A stretch of 64,000 bases of DNA, taken from NCBI GenBank assembly GCA_015680685.1, contig MNCI01020990.1, positions 196,507 to 260,506 on the forward strand. Direction: 5' to 3'. The notes below the pieces were generated by a model. The model saw only the letters and a program-made list of their open reading frames with translations. It was not told the origin of the DNA and ran no database searches. Positions 21,987 to 34,730 of the stretch are shown one piece after another. The DNA is from Gnetum montanum. Taxonomy: Eukaryota > Streptophyta > Gnetopsida > Gnetales > Gnetaceae. The position numbers were made by a program, and so were the translations under genes. Within the stretch, counting starts at the first letter, position 1. Every line of letters starts with the position of its first letter.

Positions 21987-24230
21987 ATGTCTTCTTCTCA
22001 CAGGCATGATGATTCAAAACCATTAGTAGCCCAAGAATTCAAGTTGATGTACACTCATCTGGATGAGATTGTACCTAATTTCACCTTCATCCTACATTAG
22101 GATAAGTAGCTATGATGGAGAGATATGGAGGGAAATGTTGTGTTGCCTCCCTACAGATCTATTCCTGGGATGCTACTGCAAACTCTTAAGAGGTTGGACA
22201 TCTAGGACATCCATGATGAATACGTTGTATAGGACCATGACTATTGGGACCATTGGCCCACAGAAACACAATACAAATGCAATCAGCACCAAGAAAAGTG
22301 CCATGAAGCTACGAAGGGGAAATGGTTCACTAACCCTTTATTTTGACTAAACAAAAATTATAATAAGGATGCTTCCTTTGGGGGTTCTCAATATGAAGAT
22401 TCTCCACTCCTTGACATTGGTGACAGGGGCTTGAATCCAAATCTATAGTTCACTATCAACAATCCAAGTGTAGGCAAAAGTGGGAGTTAAGGTAGGGGCT
22501 CAGGCAAGCATCATGATGACAGAAAATCTAATGATCATGGTTGTGAAAAATAGAGAGGAGGTGGTAGAGACCATGGTGGTGGCAGCCCTCCTTCTTCTTT
22601 ATCCTCTTCATTTGGATCTTCTTCCTCCTCCTTTGAATTTGATCAAAATTGCAAGGAAAGAAACAGTGATGAAGATGAACAATGGGACAATGATCATAGG
22701 CCCTGCCATGATAGAAGGGGTAGTAGGGAACATCATAGACATCATTGAAATCATGATAATGATGTGCCCTCTTTGGAAACTTGAAGCATGCTAGTCAAGA
22801 TCCCAACTAGGCATATGAAAAATAGAAGAATCAAGTGGTTGAATATGAACAATATCCCTAGATTTGAGGGGGGTTATAACTTAGATCGACAAACCCATCT
22901 TCAAGTCTTTCACAATGCCTATGCCTTGTAGAACATAGAAAATGACTGGCAAAAACTTAGGCTATTCCCTAGGACACTCATAAAAGAGGTAGAAAGCTAG
23001 TATTGCTCCCTGGAGTTGGAATCAATTCGTAGATGGAGTATGATGCTTGAGTTGTTCAATGACAAATATCAAACATACTCTAGAGTGTCCAATTTGAGAA
23101 AGCAAATCCAAGGCTAGTGATAGAAAACACATGAACCCTTGGGCACAACCATCAGTAGGTATTATTCCCTTTTGCACAAACGTCCTTGCCATGGTTATTC
23201 TCAATGGGAGCAACTTTGCCATATCATAGATGGGCTTCGATTAGAAATGAGGAGAACTCATCGGGTTGACACCCAAGGAAGACTATCAAACCTAAGAGTC
23301 CATCAGATTCAAAGGCAAATTGAGTAGGTTGCAAAAGAAGAAGATGAGTTGAGAAAATGTTAAAGTATTAAGGAGTATAATTGAGATCCTTCCATCAGAA
23401 AAAGGGAGGTTTGATTTTATGATAGTGAGAGGGAGGCATCACTTCATGAGGTGGTGTAGTGAAAAAACTTGTTAATTTAAAAATATATGTTTGAAATTTC
23501 AACTAAGATTGATAAACTGTGGAAATATTTTGATGAAAAATTTCAAATTTCTCTAAAAGTTGTAGAAAAATCCATAGAATAAGGTAGTGATTGTGACCAT
23601 AGGAGAAGGAAAGAAGCTAAACGTGCCTATCAAAGGGGTAAGGGCAAGGCTAAGAGAGTAGAAGAGGTTGTGGAGTCAAAAGCAAATGATGATGGTGGGT
23701 GTGACATTTATGAATATGAACATCCCAAGGGATGTTGTCCTATTGTGTCACACTTATAGGAATATGGGGTGTATGCTTTAAATCCTAGATCAGCATGAAG
23801 ACAAGCACTCATAAGGTTGCCTTATGCTCAAGGGAACCCAAGTAGTTCCATCACCAACAACATGCTTATTATCCAAGTGGAGCTCCACCATGACCGTATG
23901 AGTAGTATCAGTAGTGGAAACACCCATAGTCATGGGGGATGCCACCACCAAGGTAGCAGTACCCTTATAGGTAGCCATATCTCTATGGGTACTATGTTCA
24001 ATAACCAATGTCTCCACATGATTCTTCAAGTCATGCTTCTTTTTAGCATCACTACTACCCTCCAAAGTATTACAAATCTTATTCTCCATCTACTAGAGGG
24101 AAAACCCCATATCCTTATCATCCTTCTCGTCCTTCAACACATTCTCCTCCACCATCAACCCAATTACCAACTATTACATACATGTAGGAAGAAATTCCTA
24201 CACAACCATAGTAGTGTAATGCTACCAGGA
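21987..24230 (+). pseudogene. gag: gag of element C
   Basis: Starts ATGTCTTCTTCTCACAGG. An acidic/His/Ser/Gly-rich N-terminal half (22480-22770) precedes the core: NIPRFEGGYNLDRQTHLQV, LRLFPRTLIKEVES, MMLELFNDKYQTYSRVSNLR and HIIDGLRLEMRRTH. Lys/Glu-rich sequence follows, then CDIYEYEHPKGCCP near 23702-23745, where the knuckle's second Cys is Tyr. A tail to about 24230 completes it. Several Trp and Gln positions of the family are TAG. A frameshift near the C-terminus makes the tail readable only in pieces. Confidence 0.8.
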
Positions 24231-24389
24231 TTGTTAACTTATAGCTCACTTCCTAGCCCAATGGTTCAGAACCTCAATCTCATAAAAGACTATTCTTCCA
24301 AACTAATAACCCTACTAAGCCCTTACCTACTTATGTGGTTGGTCATCCTATATCTCTTTCATCCTTTACATTCATTCCTTTCAAAGAAA

Positions 24390-27300
24390 AAACCTTTCAA
24401 GATTCACATAGTTATGTTAATCCACGTTGTATCTGATTAGATCAAGGTTGGCAACCTTGCTAGGAAAAAAGTTAATCCTAGAAGTTCTCTCATCTATTTG
24501 TAGATTGCTAGGAATGAGCCATGCAAAGCTCTTCTTGACTAAGGTTTTGGAGTTAATTTGATTTCTCATGAAATGTACAATACCTAAAACCTTCCTCCTC
24601 TCAAGAAGAGCAACATCCATTTCGAATTGGTAGATTAGTTCATCACTATTCCTTTGGGACTAGTGAAGGACATTGTGACCACTATCTATGGGTGGTCATA
24701 TCCTACCAATTTCCTAGTAATCAAAGTTGACAACTGCAAGGGGGACTTCCTAATCATTATGGAAAGGGCTTGGTTGAGCATTTTTGATGCATGAATAAGC
24801 ATAAGAGATCTTTTCTGGGAAAATCAAGAAGAAGCGAGTTCCATGTATTGCGCACAATGATATCAGGTGCAACTATGTGCAAAAACTTTGGTATATTAAA
24901 AGCACATCAATTAAAGCATGCAAACAATGTGTAGATGAATCCAAGATCCAAAAGTGCTTGTATGTAGTAGACACAAAATAGGAAGGCACCTAGTGGTTGA
25001 CAGTTGATTTAAAGAGTAGCACACTTTGCATGGAACCTATTGAGAGCTTAACTTATGTCTATGTTGAAGGTATGGATGAACTAGAGCAAGTTCATCACCA
25101 AATATCCAATGATTAGCCTAATTATATCAATTTAGAAGAGTTGAAAATCCTTGATAGTTTTAAACAGAGGCCCTTAGAGTTGAGAACTCTACCTACTAGC
25201 ATGGAATATGCATTTTTGAGAAATGGCAAGCCAATGATAATCAATGTCAACCTTGCAGCTGAGCAGATAAGGATGCTATTGAAGGTGGTCAATAAATGGC
25301 CAATAGCCTTTGCTTAGTCATATCTTGAACTTATAGGGATTGATCCTAGGATATGCCAACATTGCATTTATACCAATCTATCTGTGAAGCCAAAAAGGTA
25401 GTCACAATGACGGCTGGACCCAAAACTAAAGTAGATTGTCAAAGAAGAAATTGAATAACTCCTCAAGGTAGGGTTCATCTATACAATTGTGGATAGTGAG
25501 TGGGTTAGCCCACTTGTAATTATGCTAAAGAAAGATGGAAAATGCTGGATTTGTATTGATTTTAGGCTATTGAACATGGTGACATTCAAAGATCATTTTC
25601 CATTGCCATTTGTGAACCAAGTGTGGGATACTATTTTTGGACATTGCTATTATAGCTTCATAGATGATTATAGTGGATATAACCAAATTCAAATAATGCC
25701 TGAGGATTAGGCCAAAACAACATTCACAAGTTCATGGGGGACTTTTGCATATCGTAAGGTGCCCTTTGGTTTGTGCAATTCTCCTGCAACTTTCTAATGC
25801 CTTGTCCTACGTATTTTTTAGCAAAAAATTGGCAGTAGGATGGAAGTTTTCATGAATGAATTTTCCATCTATGGTGCTACATTCAAGCAATCCCTAGATT
25901 GCCTTTAGCAATTTCTTAAAAGGTGAGTGGAGACTAATCTTCAGCTCAATTGGCAAAAGAGCCATCTCATGGTCTAAGAGCACATTATATTAGGGCATAG
26001 AATTTCTCAAGCAGGGAATGAGGTGGATCCTAAAAATATTCAGGTCATCTAAGGAATAACTCATCAACTGGAAACCATTAAAGATGTCTAGTCATTTCTT
26101 AGACACACTGGCTACTACTAGTAATTCATAGAGAATTTCTCTAAGATCATGAAATCATTGGTTGAACTCACAAAGAAAGATGCTCTATTCATATGGACCA
26201 AGGAATGTGAAAAGGCATTCCATTAGCTTAAGGAGAAGCTTGTAGAGACTTCAATTCTATGAGCATTTGATTGGTCCTATCTATTTCACATCATGATGGA
26301 TGCATCAAACTATGCCTTGGGAGTTGTGCTTATGTAGTGGATGATTAGAAACGTCCATATTACATCCACTGCGCAAGGTTAAGCATTGTGGATGCACAAC
26401 TTAATTACACCATGACAGAGAAAGAGTTGATGGTAGTGGTGTATGCTTTGGAGAAGTTTAGGTGCTGTGTGCTTAGATATAATGTATTTGTCCACATTGA
26501 TCACAGTCCCTTTCACTTCCTAATGAATAAACCAATGATGAACCCTCATGTCATATGATGGTTTATGATGTTGCAGGAGTTCGATCTCATAATGGTAGAT
26601 TGAAAGGGGACTGAGAATGTGGTTGCTGATCACTTATCTCAGTTATGATGGAACAAAAAAAAAAGGATGAGAGTTCACTCTTTGATCAATTTTTTCATGA
26701 ATTCTGATTTGCTGATATAATAAATGAACAAGTGCCCATTGAACCAAAATGGTACGATGGCATCCTCACTTATCTTCTTACTCAAGAAATTCCACAAGAG
26801 TTAGATCACCGAAAGAAACAATAGTTTCTTCATCAAGAAAAATGCTTCATGGATATTAACAGACACCTTTACAAGGTGTGCACCAATGGCCTAGTTCATT
26901 GGTCTGTTCCTACTACTGACCAACTACTCATTCTCCAAGATGCTCATGAACATCCTTGTGTGGGCCACTATACAAGGAGATGCATGATGATTAAAATCCT
27001 GATGGTAGGGTACTATTGGCCAATAATATGTAGGGATGTCCACTAATTCTTCTACTCTTGTGAACGCTATTATCAAGATGGTGGGATGATTGCTTAAATA
27101 GAGGACCTTTAGCAGTGGATCCAACCACTAGAATCCTTCAACACTTAGGGCATAAACTTCATGGATCCCATCACACCCATGTCAAATGTAAAGGTGTACA
27201 TAATAGTCGCTACCAAGTATTGTATAAAATGTGTAGAAGCAACAACTGTTACTAACTATACATTGTCCATTGCCGCATGGTTTGTATAACAAAATGTTGT

Positions 27301-28015
27301 AAATAGGTTTGGAGTGATGTGCACTGATTTTTTATAATGATTCTCATTTTACAGGTGCTACTTTTCTTAAGCTCATGCAACTTTTGGGGGTTGAACATAA
27401 ATTAACAACATCCTACCACACCCAAACCAATGATGAAGCAAAGGTTACCAATAGGGAGATCATGAAAATGTTAACAAGACCAATTAGAAAATATAGGAAA
27501 GACTAGAGCATAAAACTTAATGATGCCCTCTGGGCATACTAGTCGACATGGAAACTCCTTATAAGCTACTCTCCCTATGAGCTATTGTACAACAAATTAC
27601 CAACTCTACTAATTCAATCTGAGGTTCGTACACTTTCAATAGCTTGTGGCCTTGAACTTGACCTAAGCCTAGCACAGAAAGAGAGATTGATAACCCTTAA
27701 TGTACTAAATGAGAATCAATTGGTGGTCTTGTTCTTGAATGAATTGCACAAAGCATTCAGTAAACAATGCCATGACCTTCGGATAAGTAATGTGAAATTT
27801 CAACCTGGAGATAAGGTTCTCTACTAGAACTCCACACATACCTCAATGAAATAAGTTTCAAATAGTGTGGGAAGGGCTTTACATCATTCAAGAAACCTTT
27901 TCTTTTGGGGCCATGTTAGTCTACAATCCTGAGAGCCCACACGAGAAATATTTGGTCAACATGCAACAACTAAAACCTTTCCATGATTCTAAGCAAGCCA
28001 ATGCAATCAATGCTT
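24390..28015 (+). pseudogene. pol: pol of element C: protease, RT, RNase H, integrase
   Basis: Protease: ALLD, a stop in place of the residue before G (24540-24542), GFGVNLISHEMY, then a conserved RAWLSI block near 24780. RT from about 25490: SEWVSPLVIMLKKDGKCWIC, FPLPFVNQV and KVPFGLCNSPATF. The catalytic motif reads F-M-N-E-F (25849-25863) where the family has F-M-D-D-F, so both metal-binding Asp residues are lost. RNase H: FHIMMDASNYALGVVL, ending GTENVVADHLSQ near 26610-26643. Integrase: the His/Cys zinc part is decayed near 26910-27060, then VEHKLTTSYHTQTNDEAK and NREI (catalytic Glu 27456-27458), then a C-terminal LRISNVKFQPGDKVLY end. This is the Athila/Tat (non-chromodomain) type. Many stops and frame changes. 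Confidence 0.85.
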
Positions 28016-30071
28016 GATCAGATGGACAACCACGCACAGTCTTTCAAATCTTCTCCTTTCAACTTAGTCATGGGGGAGTTGGCCATCCATGCTAATCTAT
28101 TTAGTGGCTCCTTAGTTTTTCTACTTTTTTATTTTACACTTTTTAAATTTTTATGTTATTTTTGTTTTACACTTTATCATTTTTTCAAATTTTGGTTTTA
28201 CAACATCATTAGTATGTTTTATTTTTCTTGAATATTTTTACAATTTCTTGTATGCTTTACTATAGTTCGATGTGAATTTTTCTTGTTTTCTAAAAAAAAA
28301 AAAAAACTTTATTGCCAACAGGACTTAGTGATGATTTAGCTAGTTACTAATGGTGGTTTTTACCTAATGTTTTTTATTCCTAAAGTTTGGTTTCTATTTT
28401 TAGATTTTTATAACTTATAAATAAGAAAATTTTCCTTTTCATGGAACATGCAGTGAGTCCACATCATCCACCCATCCACAAACTCTATGGTTTTCTTGAT
28501 TTTGGAAATATGAGGTTCCTTTTTCATTAATAAAACTTTAATGAACTTGTGACCTTGGTAGTTCCCAAGCTTGGGAAAGATTCATGTGACTTCAAGGGGG
28601 TTTAATATTGCTCAAGTGCATGTGTGTTTTCATAGATTTCTTATCATTTTGGGTTGACCAATAACAAGAAGTTGAATAGGTCTTTGCAAGGTGTGGTTCC
28701 CATCCAAAAATTTATGAAAAACATAAAATGTTTTAAAAAAACAACATGATGGGAATTCAAAGCACACTTGTTAGAAAAAATAAAAGGGCTATAAGGACTA
28801 GTTATGGGACTAAAAATATATGTTACCCATACCTAAAGGTCCCCTCTAACTAGGGCCCTTTCTCACTTCCTACTTCTCTTTTCTTCTTAAATAAGGAACA
28901 ATGGTTGTTCATAGGAGCATTCTTGTGTCTTGAGGGGGTGGATTGGTTCTAGAGTGGTGATGCAAGGTTACTAAAAGTGGTTGGTTTTGATATGGACTAA
29001 GGTTGGACTTTATTAGATCATTTAAACATAAAACTCATAAGGGACTTCATGTGACCATGATTGGGACATTCATTCCATTCTCTATCTCATCCATCAATGC
29101 TCTCCATAACTTGCCTCATTACTAGTGTTCATGTTTTTGTTTAATGTCTTAGTTTGATGTGTTGAAATTCTTAGGTAGACTCTTTGGGTTTCGATCCTTA
29201 GCTTTTCACAACTAATAAGCAACTATGAGGCCCACAGACTCCTTAGTTAAGGTTATGCAAGGGCAAAAAGGGCATAGGCCTACTATGGGGAGGATCCACT
29301 TGCATAGCTCTTGGTTGGGCTAGTTAAGTCCCTTATCCTTAGATATTTTTGCAATTAAATATTTTGCATTCACCATTGATTGCATTCACCAGTGTGCTCC
29401 TTAAGGCATTTCTCTAATCATCCTCCATCTTTTGTGAACTCTAAAATCCTCTTCATGTATTTCATTTTTTATTGGCTTTTTGGTCTTTTATTTGACTCTA
29501 TTTTCATTTAAAAACTCCTTATATTTTTTGAATTTTGAAATGGTCAATGGTGGTCAATAGTGGCATCAATTAGACCCAGTTGATGTAGTTGACCATGTCA
29601 ACTAGGCCTTGCTGACAATGCCTAGTTGATGCAAGGGATTCACTACTTAGAATTTTTTTGCAATTTGCTTCAAATGTAAGTGGAGTTTTTTGCCTAAAAC
29701 ATTCCAAAACTTGTAAATTTTAAATTGTTTGTTCAATTTACTCCATTCTTTAGCCCTATAGCTTCTAGAGGTACACTTTATGTTTTGGGGTCACAAACCT
29801 TAGGTTTTTGACAAAAATTCTTTTATAATTTTTCAAACTTCCCCAAGGGTTTAATGAATAAAATAATATTAAATCACCAACCTATGAGAGTTAAGCCCTT
29901 CCAATACAATTAGGTAACCTATCTAATTAGATAATAATAAAATAATATTAAAATAATCAAATAGGCCACGATCACAACTTAGCCAAGTGTAACTACCCAA
30001 AAAAATAAGGTATTCCAAATGTTTCAAAGTTACACATTAAGTGATAATCCTTGATCATGTTATGGTTACAG
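28016..30071 (+). other. Spacer of element C between pol and the accessory ORF, with internal polypurine-like site
   Basis: Non-coding. Contains TTAGTCATGGGGGAGTTGG (about 28063-28081), which closely resembles the 3' polypurine tract of this family although no LTR follows; a poly(A) run near 28296; and short repeated TTGAYGT/TTGACCATGTC-like words at 29577-29627 that resemble C's U3 words. No TATA box is evident after them. Confidence 0.5.
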
Positions 30072-32885
30072 ATGGCACCTAGATTGAAATGTCCATAGGA
30101 AGAAGGACCATCTCAACTAAGGGACAAATTACTAAGAGGTGGAATAAAGCAAAAAGAAAAAGCCCAAGAGTATGCAACCAAAACTCATGCAATAGGACCT
30201 CTTCAAGAGGAGTCTGAGGTAGAATATTTTTTATAGGTTTCCAAAGAAGCAACCGTAACAAAACAATCTGATTGAGGTGAGGCACCAAGACTGGTGCCAA
30301 GACTTGAGGTCACATTAACTCAAGCCTACCTTGATCAAATCAAGCCTCATGACATCCAATGTTTAGTTCTTTGAGAATTGAACTTTGGATCATTCTTGGA
30401 GCATGCTCCACCAGAAGTTAAGACGTAGTTGCAAAACTCTCCCATGTGGCTAATGATCACTACCAATGGAGAATAGTACATGAAAGAGACATATCTCTTT
30501 TGGAACAGTAGGTGGGCAGGAGCCACTATGAAGATCAAGGACATTTAAGTGTCCTACTTGATGGAAGCTATTACATAGGCCTTGGGGTTGCCTGATATTG
30601 GAACAAACCTAGTAGAGATTTATATACAAGTAGACCTAGAGGCAAATAAAGAGTGGACCTAGTGATGCTTTGGAGTGGACCATAAGGAGTATGGTGCACT
30701 CACCCCAATAGAGCATGTATATTTTAAGATAGTGGCCTATCACCTCAATCTAATGGTAAGGCCTAGTAAGGTGATTACCTTTTCCACTCGTGCATGTGTT
30801 TCTTTGAGTGGAAAATTCCCTATGAACCTTCCATGGCTAATCGACCTAGAGATAGAGAAGTGATTTAAGAAAAGTGAACATGGAAGGAAGGCCCTGCCCT
30901 TTTCCTACCTCATAAGAAAATTATGCAAAAGGGTAGGAATAGTTTGCTATGCCAATGATACACTTTAACATACTCATTTTGCCCTTTGGGTAGAAATGAT
31001 GAAGGATAAGATCCTTGCCACAACCAAGGAAGAGGAGCAATAACTATCACCTCCACCACCCACTCATGAAACAATTTCGGAGTCTTGCACAACCCTTGAA
31101 TGAATATGCAAGATCTGAGAGTAGCTCTTACATGAGAAAGAGTAGTGAGTATGAATGAGTTATAGTAATCCATCTATGTATCACCCAATACTAAGTCACC
31201 TCAACGAAGTGTCTTGAACCATCAACTAGATGGAGGAAGGTGGGCCAATCTTTTCAGCGTAAAGAATGTAGTTGCCTGTGAGAGGTAACTGTCTCTCTCT
31301 CACAATAATAGCAATTCCCAAACATCTTTGGGAATGCTGCTACTTTCTTAGTGCTTCTAGAGGAGGGTAAGGGGGAAATTGTCTTGGTGATGTAGCACCA
31401 TGGGCAAAAGACAGTAGCAAAGGTGGTTGTTGATAGAATTACCAAGGCATTAAACACACCTATGACATCTATAGCTGATGTTTCTGCACTCTGAGATGTG
31501 CAGACATCTGTAGGAGTAGTTAGCAGCAATTTAAGTGTAGCTTAGCACAAAGAGTTGCTGGACCAATTGGGAGGAATTGGGCAACCAATTCAAGATTCTT
31601 TGATCTTCTAGATACAATTACTATGACCTAGTTGGAGCTGCTAGAAGTAAGGGGAAAATGCATTATCATGGAGGGACAACTTGAAATAGCCCATGCTCAA
31701 AACCAATGCTTGGATACAAAGGTTGCTAAATTAAGAGCCCACCTTGCTGATCCTGTGCTTCTTAGCCTTGTGCCAACCTATGATGAAGCTTTTTAGAAAC
31801 TTAAGAAAAAGATCAAGAAGGCTAAGTATGCAAAAGAGACAATAATTTTTGATTAATCCTTGGAAAATGTCATCATGAACAATATCCAAAAGCTTTGGAT
31901 TAGACTTTCTAGGAGAACGTCACCCTGACTACAAAGAATCACTGCCTATGGAATGTTGATGTGCAAAAGTAACAATGCAAGATTTCATCCATCAATAGTA
32001 GGAGTAGTAAGCCAAAGTAAACATGAAATTGAGGAGATCGATGACTAAAAATAGAAATCTCTCCATGAAGCAAGTTCAAGCCTTCGCTAGAAATCTACAA
32101 CAGAGGTAGCCGCCTAGAAAAATGAGGCTTTCAAATTTGAGAGAGTCAAAAATCACTACAAAGATCAGGTTGTTCTATAGAAAGAAATCAATAAAAAACA
32201 TATTCAGATAGTAAAGGTGAATGGCAATGAGGCCCTCTAGTAGCTCAAAGAAGGAGGAGATGTTTGGTAGCCTATCTTTGATGGGCTCAATGACTACAAC
32301 AAGGTGGAGATTTGCATGAAGGTGTTGCAGATTGAAGAGATGATAGAGTACATGGAGCTTGCCAATCTCTGTTATGCAAGTATGGTGATGCTAACTACTA
32401 GATGACCATTGTCTAAATTAGAAAAATAGGTGGCTAGTTTGAACTTGTTGTACAAAGCTTAGTTAAAGTAGCACAAAGACAACAAGCAAAAGCTTGAGGT
32501 GGCAAATGTAGAACTTGATGTTCTCATGTAGCACTTCATCGATCAACAATCTATAGCTGAGAACCTAACTAGGAAACTAAGTGACTACCATGAGCTATAG
32601 CATGTAGTAAAGGTATTCAATGTTGAACACAAACATTTTGTTGCCTTGTTGATCAATGTGAAGGAGCTACTCCCAAGAATGCCCTATCCTTTAGATGTTC
32701 CCACACCAGTACACATTTGTGATGCACTATTGACTGTGAATGATCCTAGGAGTAAGGAGGAGAAGATGAAGTCCTTGTTAAATGCCTTTTGTCTTTTGCT
32801 AGAGGTTGTAGTTACTATAGAACAATTACAACTGCCTCAACCACTACATGCACTTGAAGTAGGAGAAGGTCCTTCAAAACCTTAG
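30072..32885 (+). pseudogene. Accessory ORF of element C
   Basis: Starts ATGGCACCTAGATTGAAATG (M-A-P-R). The N-terminal block is ELNFGSFLEHAPPEVKT, then YMKETYLFWNSRWAGAT (about 30375-30540). The middle block is HVYFKIVAYHLNLM, TRACVSLSGKFP and ALPFSYLIRKLCKRVGI (30710-30945). A linker, a coiled-coil region (31640-32640) and an open C-terminal 79 codons follow, ending EVGEGPSKP before TAG at 32883. The domain order is the same as in B, but the proteins are clearly diverged, so the ORF is old in this lineage and not a recent capture by B alone. Scattered stops. Confidence 0.72.
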
Positions 32886-33135
32886 GAGCCTTTACCACCT
32901 GGGACTGTTTAAACTTCTTCCTTGTCTTCACACCATCAATGAAATTGTGTTTGTCATTTTTGTCCTTCTATTTAATTTTATTATCCTAAACACCAAAATT
33001 TTGTAATGATTGTAGTTATGTACACTTAAGCACTTAGTGTTTGTGTATGTTAGTAGTTAGTTAATAATCCCATACCTTCTTAAATTTTGTAAGAAACTTG
33101 TTCCTCCTTTTGTTCACTTAAGGATGAGTTTTCAT

Positions 33136-33150
33136 TTAGTCAGGGGGGCA
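33136..33150 (+). other. Polypurine tract of element C
   Basis: TTTAGTCAGGGGGGCA directly before the TGGTGTATCA start of the 3' LTR. Confidence 0.72.
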
Positions 33151-34040
33151 TGGTGTATCATGTTTACTTGGGTCCCATCATTGAGGCCTCATGAGGCCTC
33201 ATCGACGTGGCCCTGTTGACATGGCCCCATTGATGTGGAATTTGATATGTTGATGTGGCCTCGTTGACGTAATGTCTATTTTTGCCTATAATTACATGCT
33301 GACTCACTATGTTTATGGCATCTTTGATCATAGTTGTAATGAAGCTCTTGTAGTTTTGTCATTTGAAAGTTAGAATATTTTTCTAAGTACCTATAGTAGG
33401 AGTCAAAGAGTGTACAGATCTTTATTTAAGCACTGTTGTACCTAAGCATGGCAGTGTGTGCGACAATAAAGACGAGCTTTTTGATAAACCTTGCAGCAGT
33501 TTATTTATGAATTTAATGTTTTATGAAATTTCCTTTAATGCTTTAAGTAATTAATCTAAATTAAGGTAAATTAAGCTAGATTGAATAGCGATTAATTAAG
33601 AACATAAGTATGACCACTTCGAGCATACACTTGGTGCTTGGTAATCCCAATAATGCTTAACATTTGGTAACCCAGTAGCATTAAACGTGTTTAGGATGTG
33701 GATGACAAGTGGGAATGGATGCTTATGTTACAATTAGTTAGGTGTATTTGATTAGATTAAATTAGTGATTTAATTATTTTATTTTATTCATTATTCTTTA
33801 TCCTTATGTGACTTAAAACATAAAACAAAAAAAATGATAAAAATCATATGCCTCAGTTGCACTTAACCATACCTTTGCATTTCACAAGTGTAATTGAGAA
33901 GACAATGATTGCAATGGTTAGTTTCACTTCCTATATACTAGTGTGCTTAGAAGGTTATAAGTCCATGAAATTTGACCAGATCATGCATGAACATTTAGTG
34001 ATTTGTATGATTGGGTGTAGGGTCTACTTGCCGCTCATCA
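33151..34040 (+). repeat. 3' LTR of element C
   Basis: 890 bp, TGGTGTATCA to CCGCTCATCA. The U3 words at 33208-33270 include intact CpG forms (TCGACGTGGCC, TTGACGTAATG) beside TpG/CpA forms (TTGACATGG, TTGATGTGG). CCTATAATTACATG follows as TATA (33289 on). Confidence 0.87.
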
Positions 34041-34045
34041 ATAAT

Positions 34046-34730
34046 TGATGAAGAAATTCAGAAAACATAGAAAAACTCTACATATGATCTTCATTAACTT
34101 GAAAAAGCATATGATAGAGTGGATGGAGATATTATTTTGTAGGCCTTGTGGAGGGAAAAAATCCATGATAAATATATTAAAGTGATGCAAGACATGTATG
34201 AAGAAGCTAGCAGTAAAATTGGAATAACTTGTGAATAAAATTTGATTTTTCAAACACAATAGGTCTACATTAAGAATCTGTACTTAGCCCATACTTATTT
34301 ACCATTATTGTGAATGAATTTACCATTATTGTATATGCTATTTGTAGATGATCTTGTGTTGGTGGATACACCTAAAGAAAATATTGCTTTTAAAATGGAG
34401 AATTGGAGACATGCTTTAGAATAAGAAGGCTTAAAAATGAGTAGAAATATGATAGGATATATGGAATGTAATTTGAATAAAAACTTAAATAGTAGTAAAA
34501 TAGAAGTGATAATTTAAGATAAAAAAAATCCCTCATTGCAAATAGTTCTACTATCTAGGAGCAACCCTGCAATCAAATGGTGAAATTGAGGCTCCATGTT
34601 CTCTATCATCTCTTCAATCCCTTTAATCATAAATAGAATTGAGGTAAGATGGTTAAAATGAAGACAAGCTAGTGGTGTTCTGTGTGATAAAATAATACCA
34701 ATAAAATTAAAGGGAAAATTTGTTAGTTTT
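34046..34730 (+). pseudogene. RTE-type LINE, 3' part: C-terminal half of reverse transcriptase
   Basis: Continues the same protein after element C: MKKFRKHRKTLHMIFINLEK, AYDRVDGDII, MYEEASSKIGI, then after a frame change MLFVDDLVLVD (catalytic Asp-Asp at 34347-34352 still present), then LKMSRN and a SGVLCDKIIPIKLKGKFY-like end block. Homology fades at about 34730. No poly(A) tail is obvious. Confidence 0.8.

Larger units (their letters stand above)
20951..34040 (+). mobile_element. Element C: Athila/Tat-like Ty3 element with gag, pol and accessory ORF
   Basis: 13.1 kb. LTRs are 20951-21804 and 33151-34040, with a tRNA-Asp-type primer site, gag, protease, RT, RNase H, integrase, a 2-kb spacer, the accessory ORF and a polypurine tract. 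It sits inside the LINE RT frame: LINE residues up to EVIFLM before it, then QLM (left flank) and MKKF (right flank). The flanks ATTAA (20946-20950) and ATAAT (34041-34045) are a weak duplication (3 of 5). It is the only copy here with pol, and so the type of element that could mobilise A and B. It is itself inactive. Confidence 0.88.

Noticed and set aside
30072-32885. Retroviral-type envelope in the Ty3 accessory ORF
   Set aside because: Position fits, but I see no signal peptide, no cleavage site and no C-terminal membrane anchor; the tail is a charged coiled coil.
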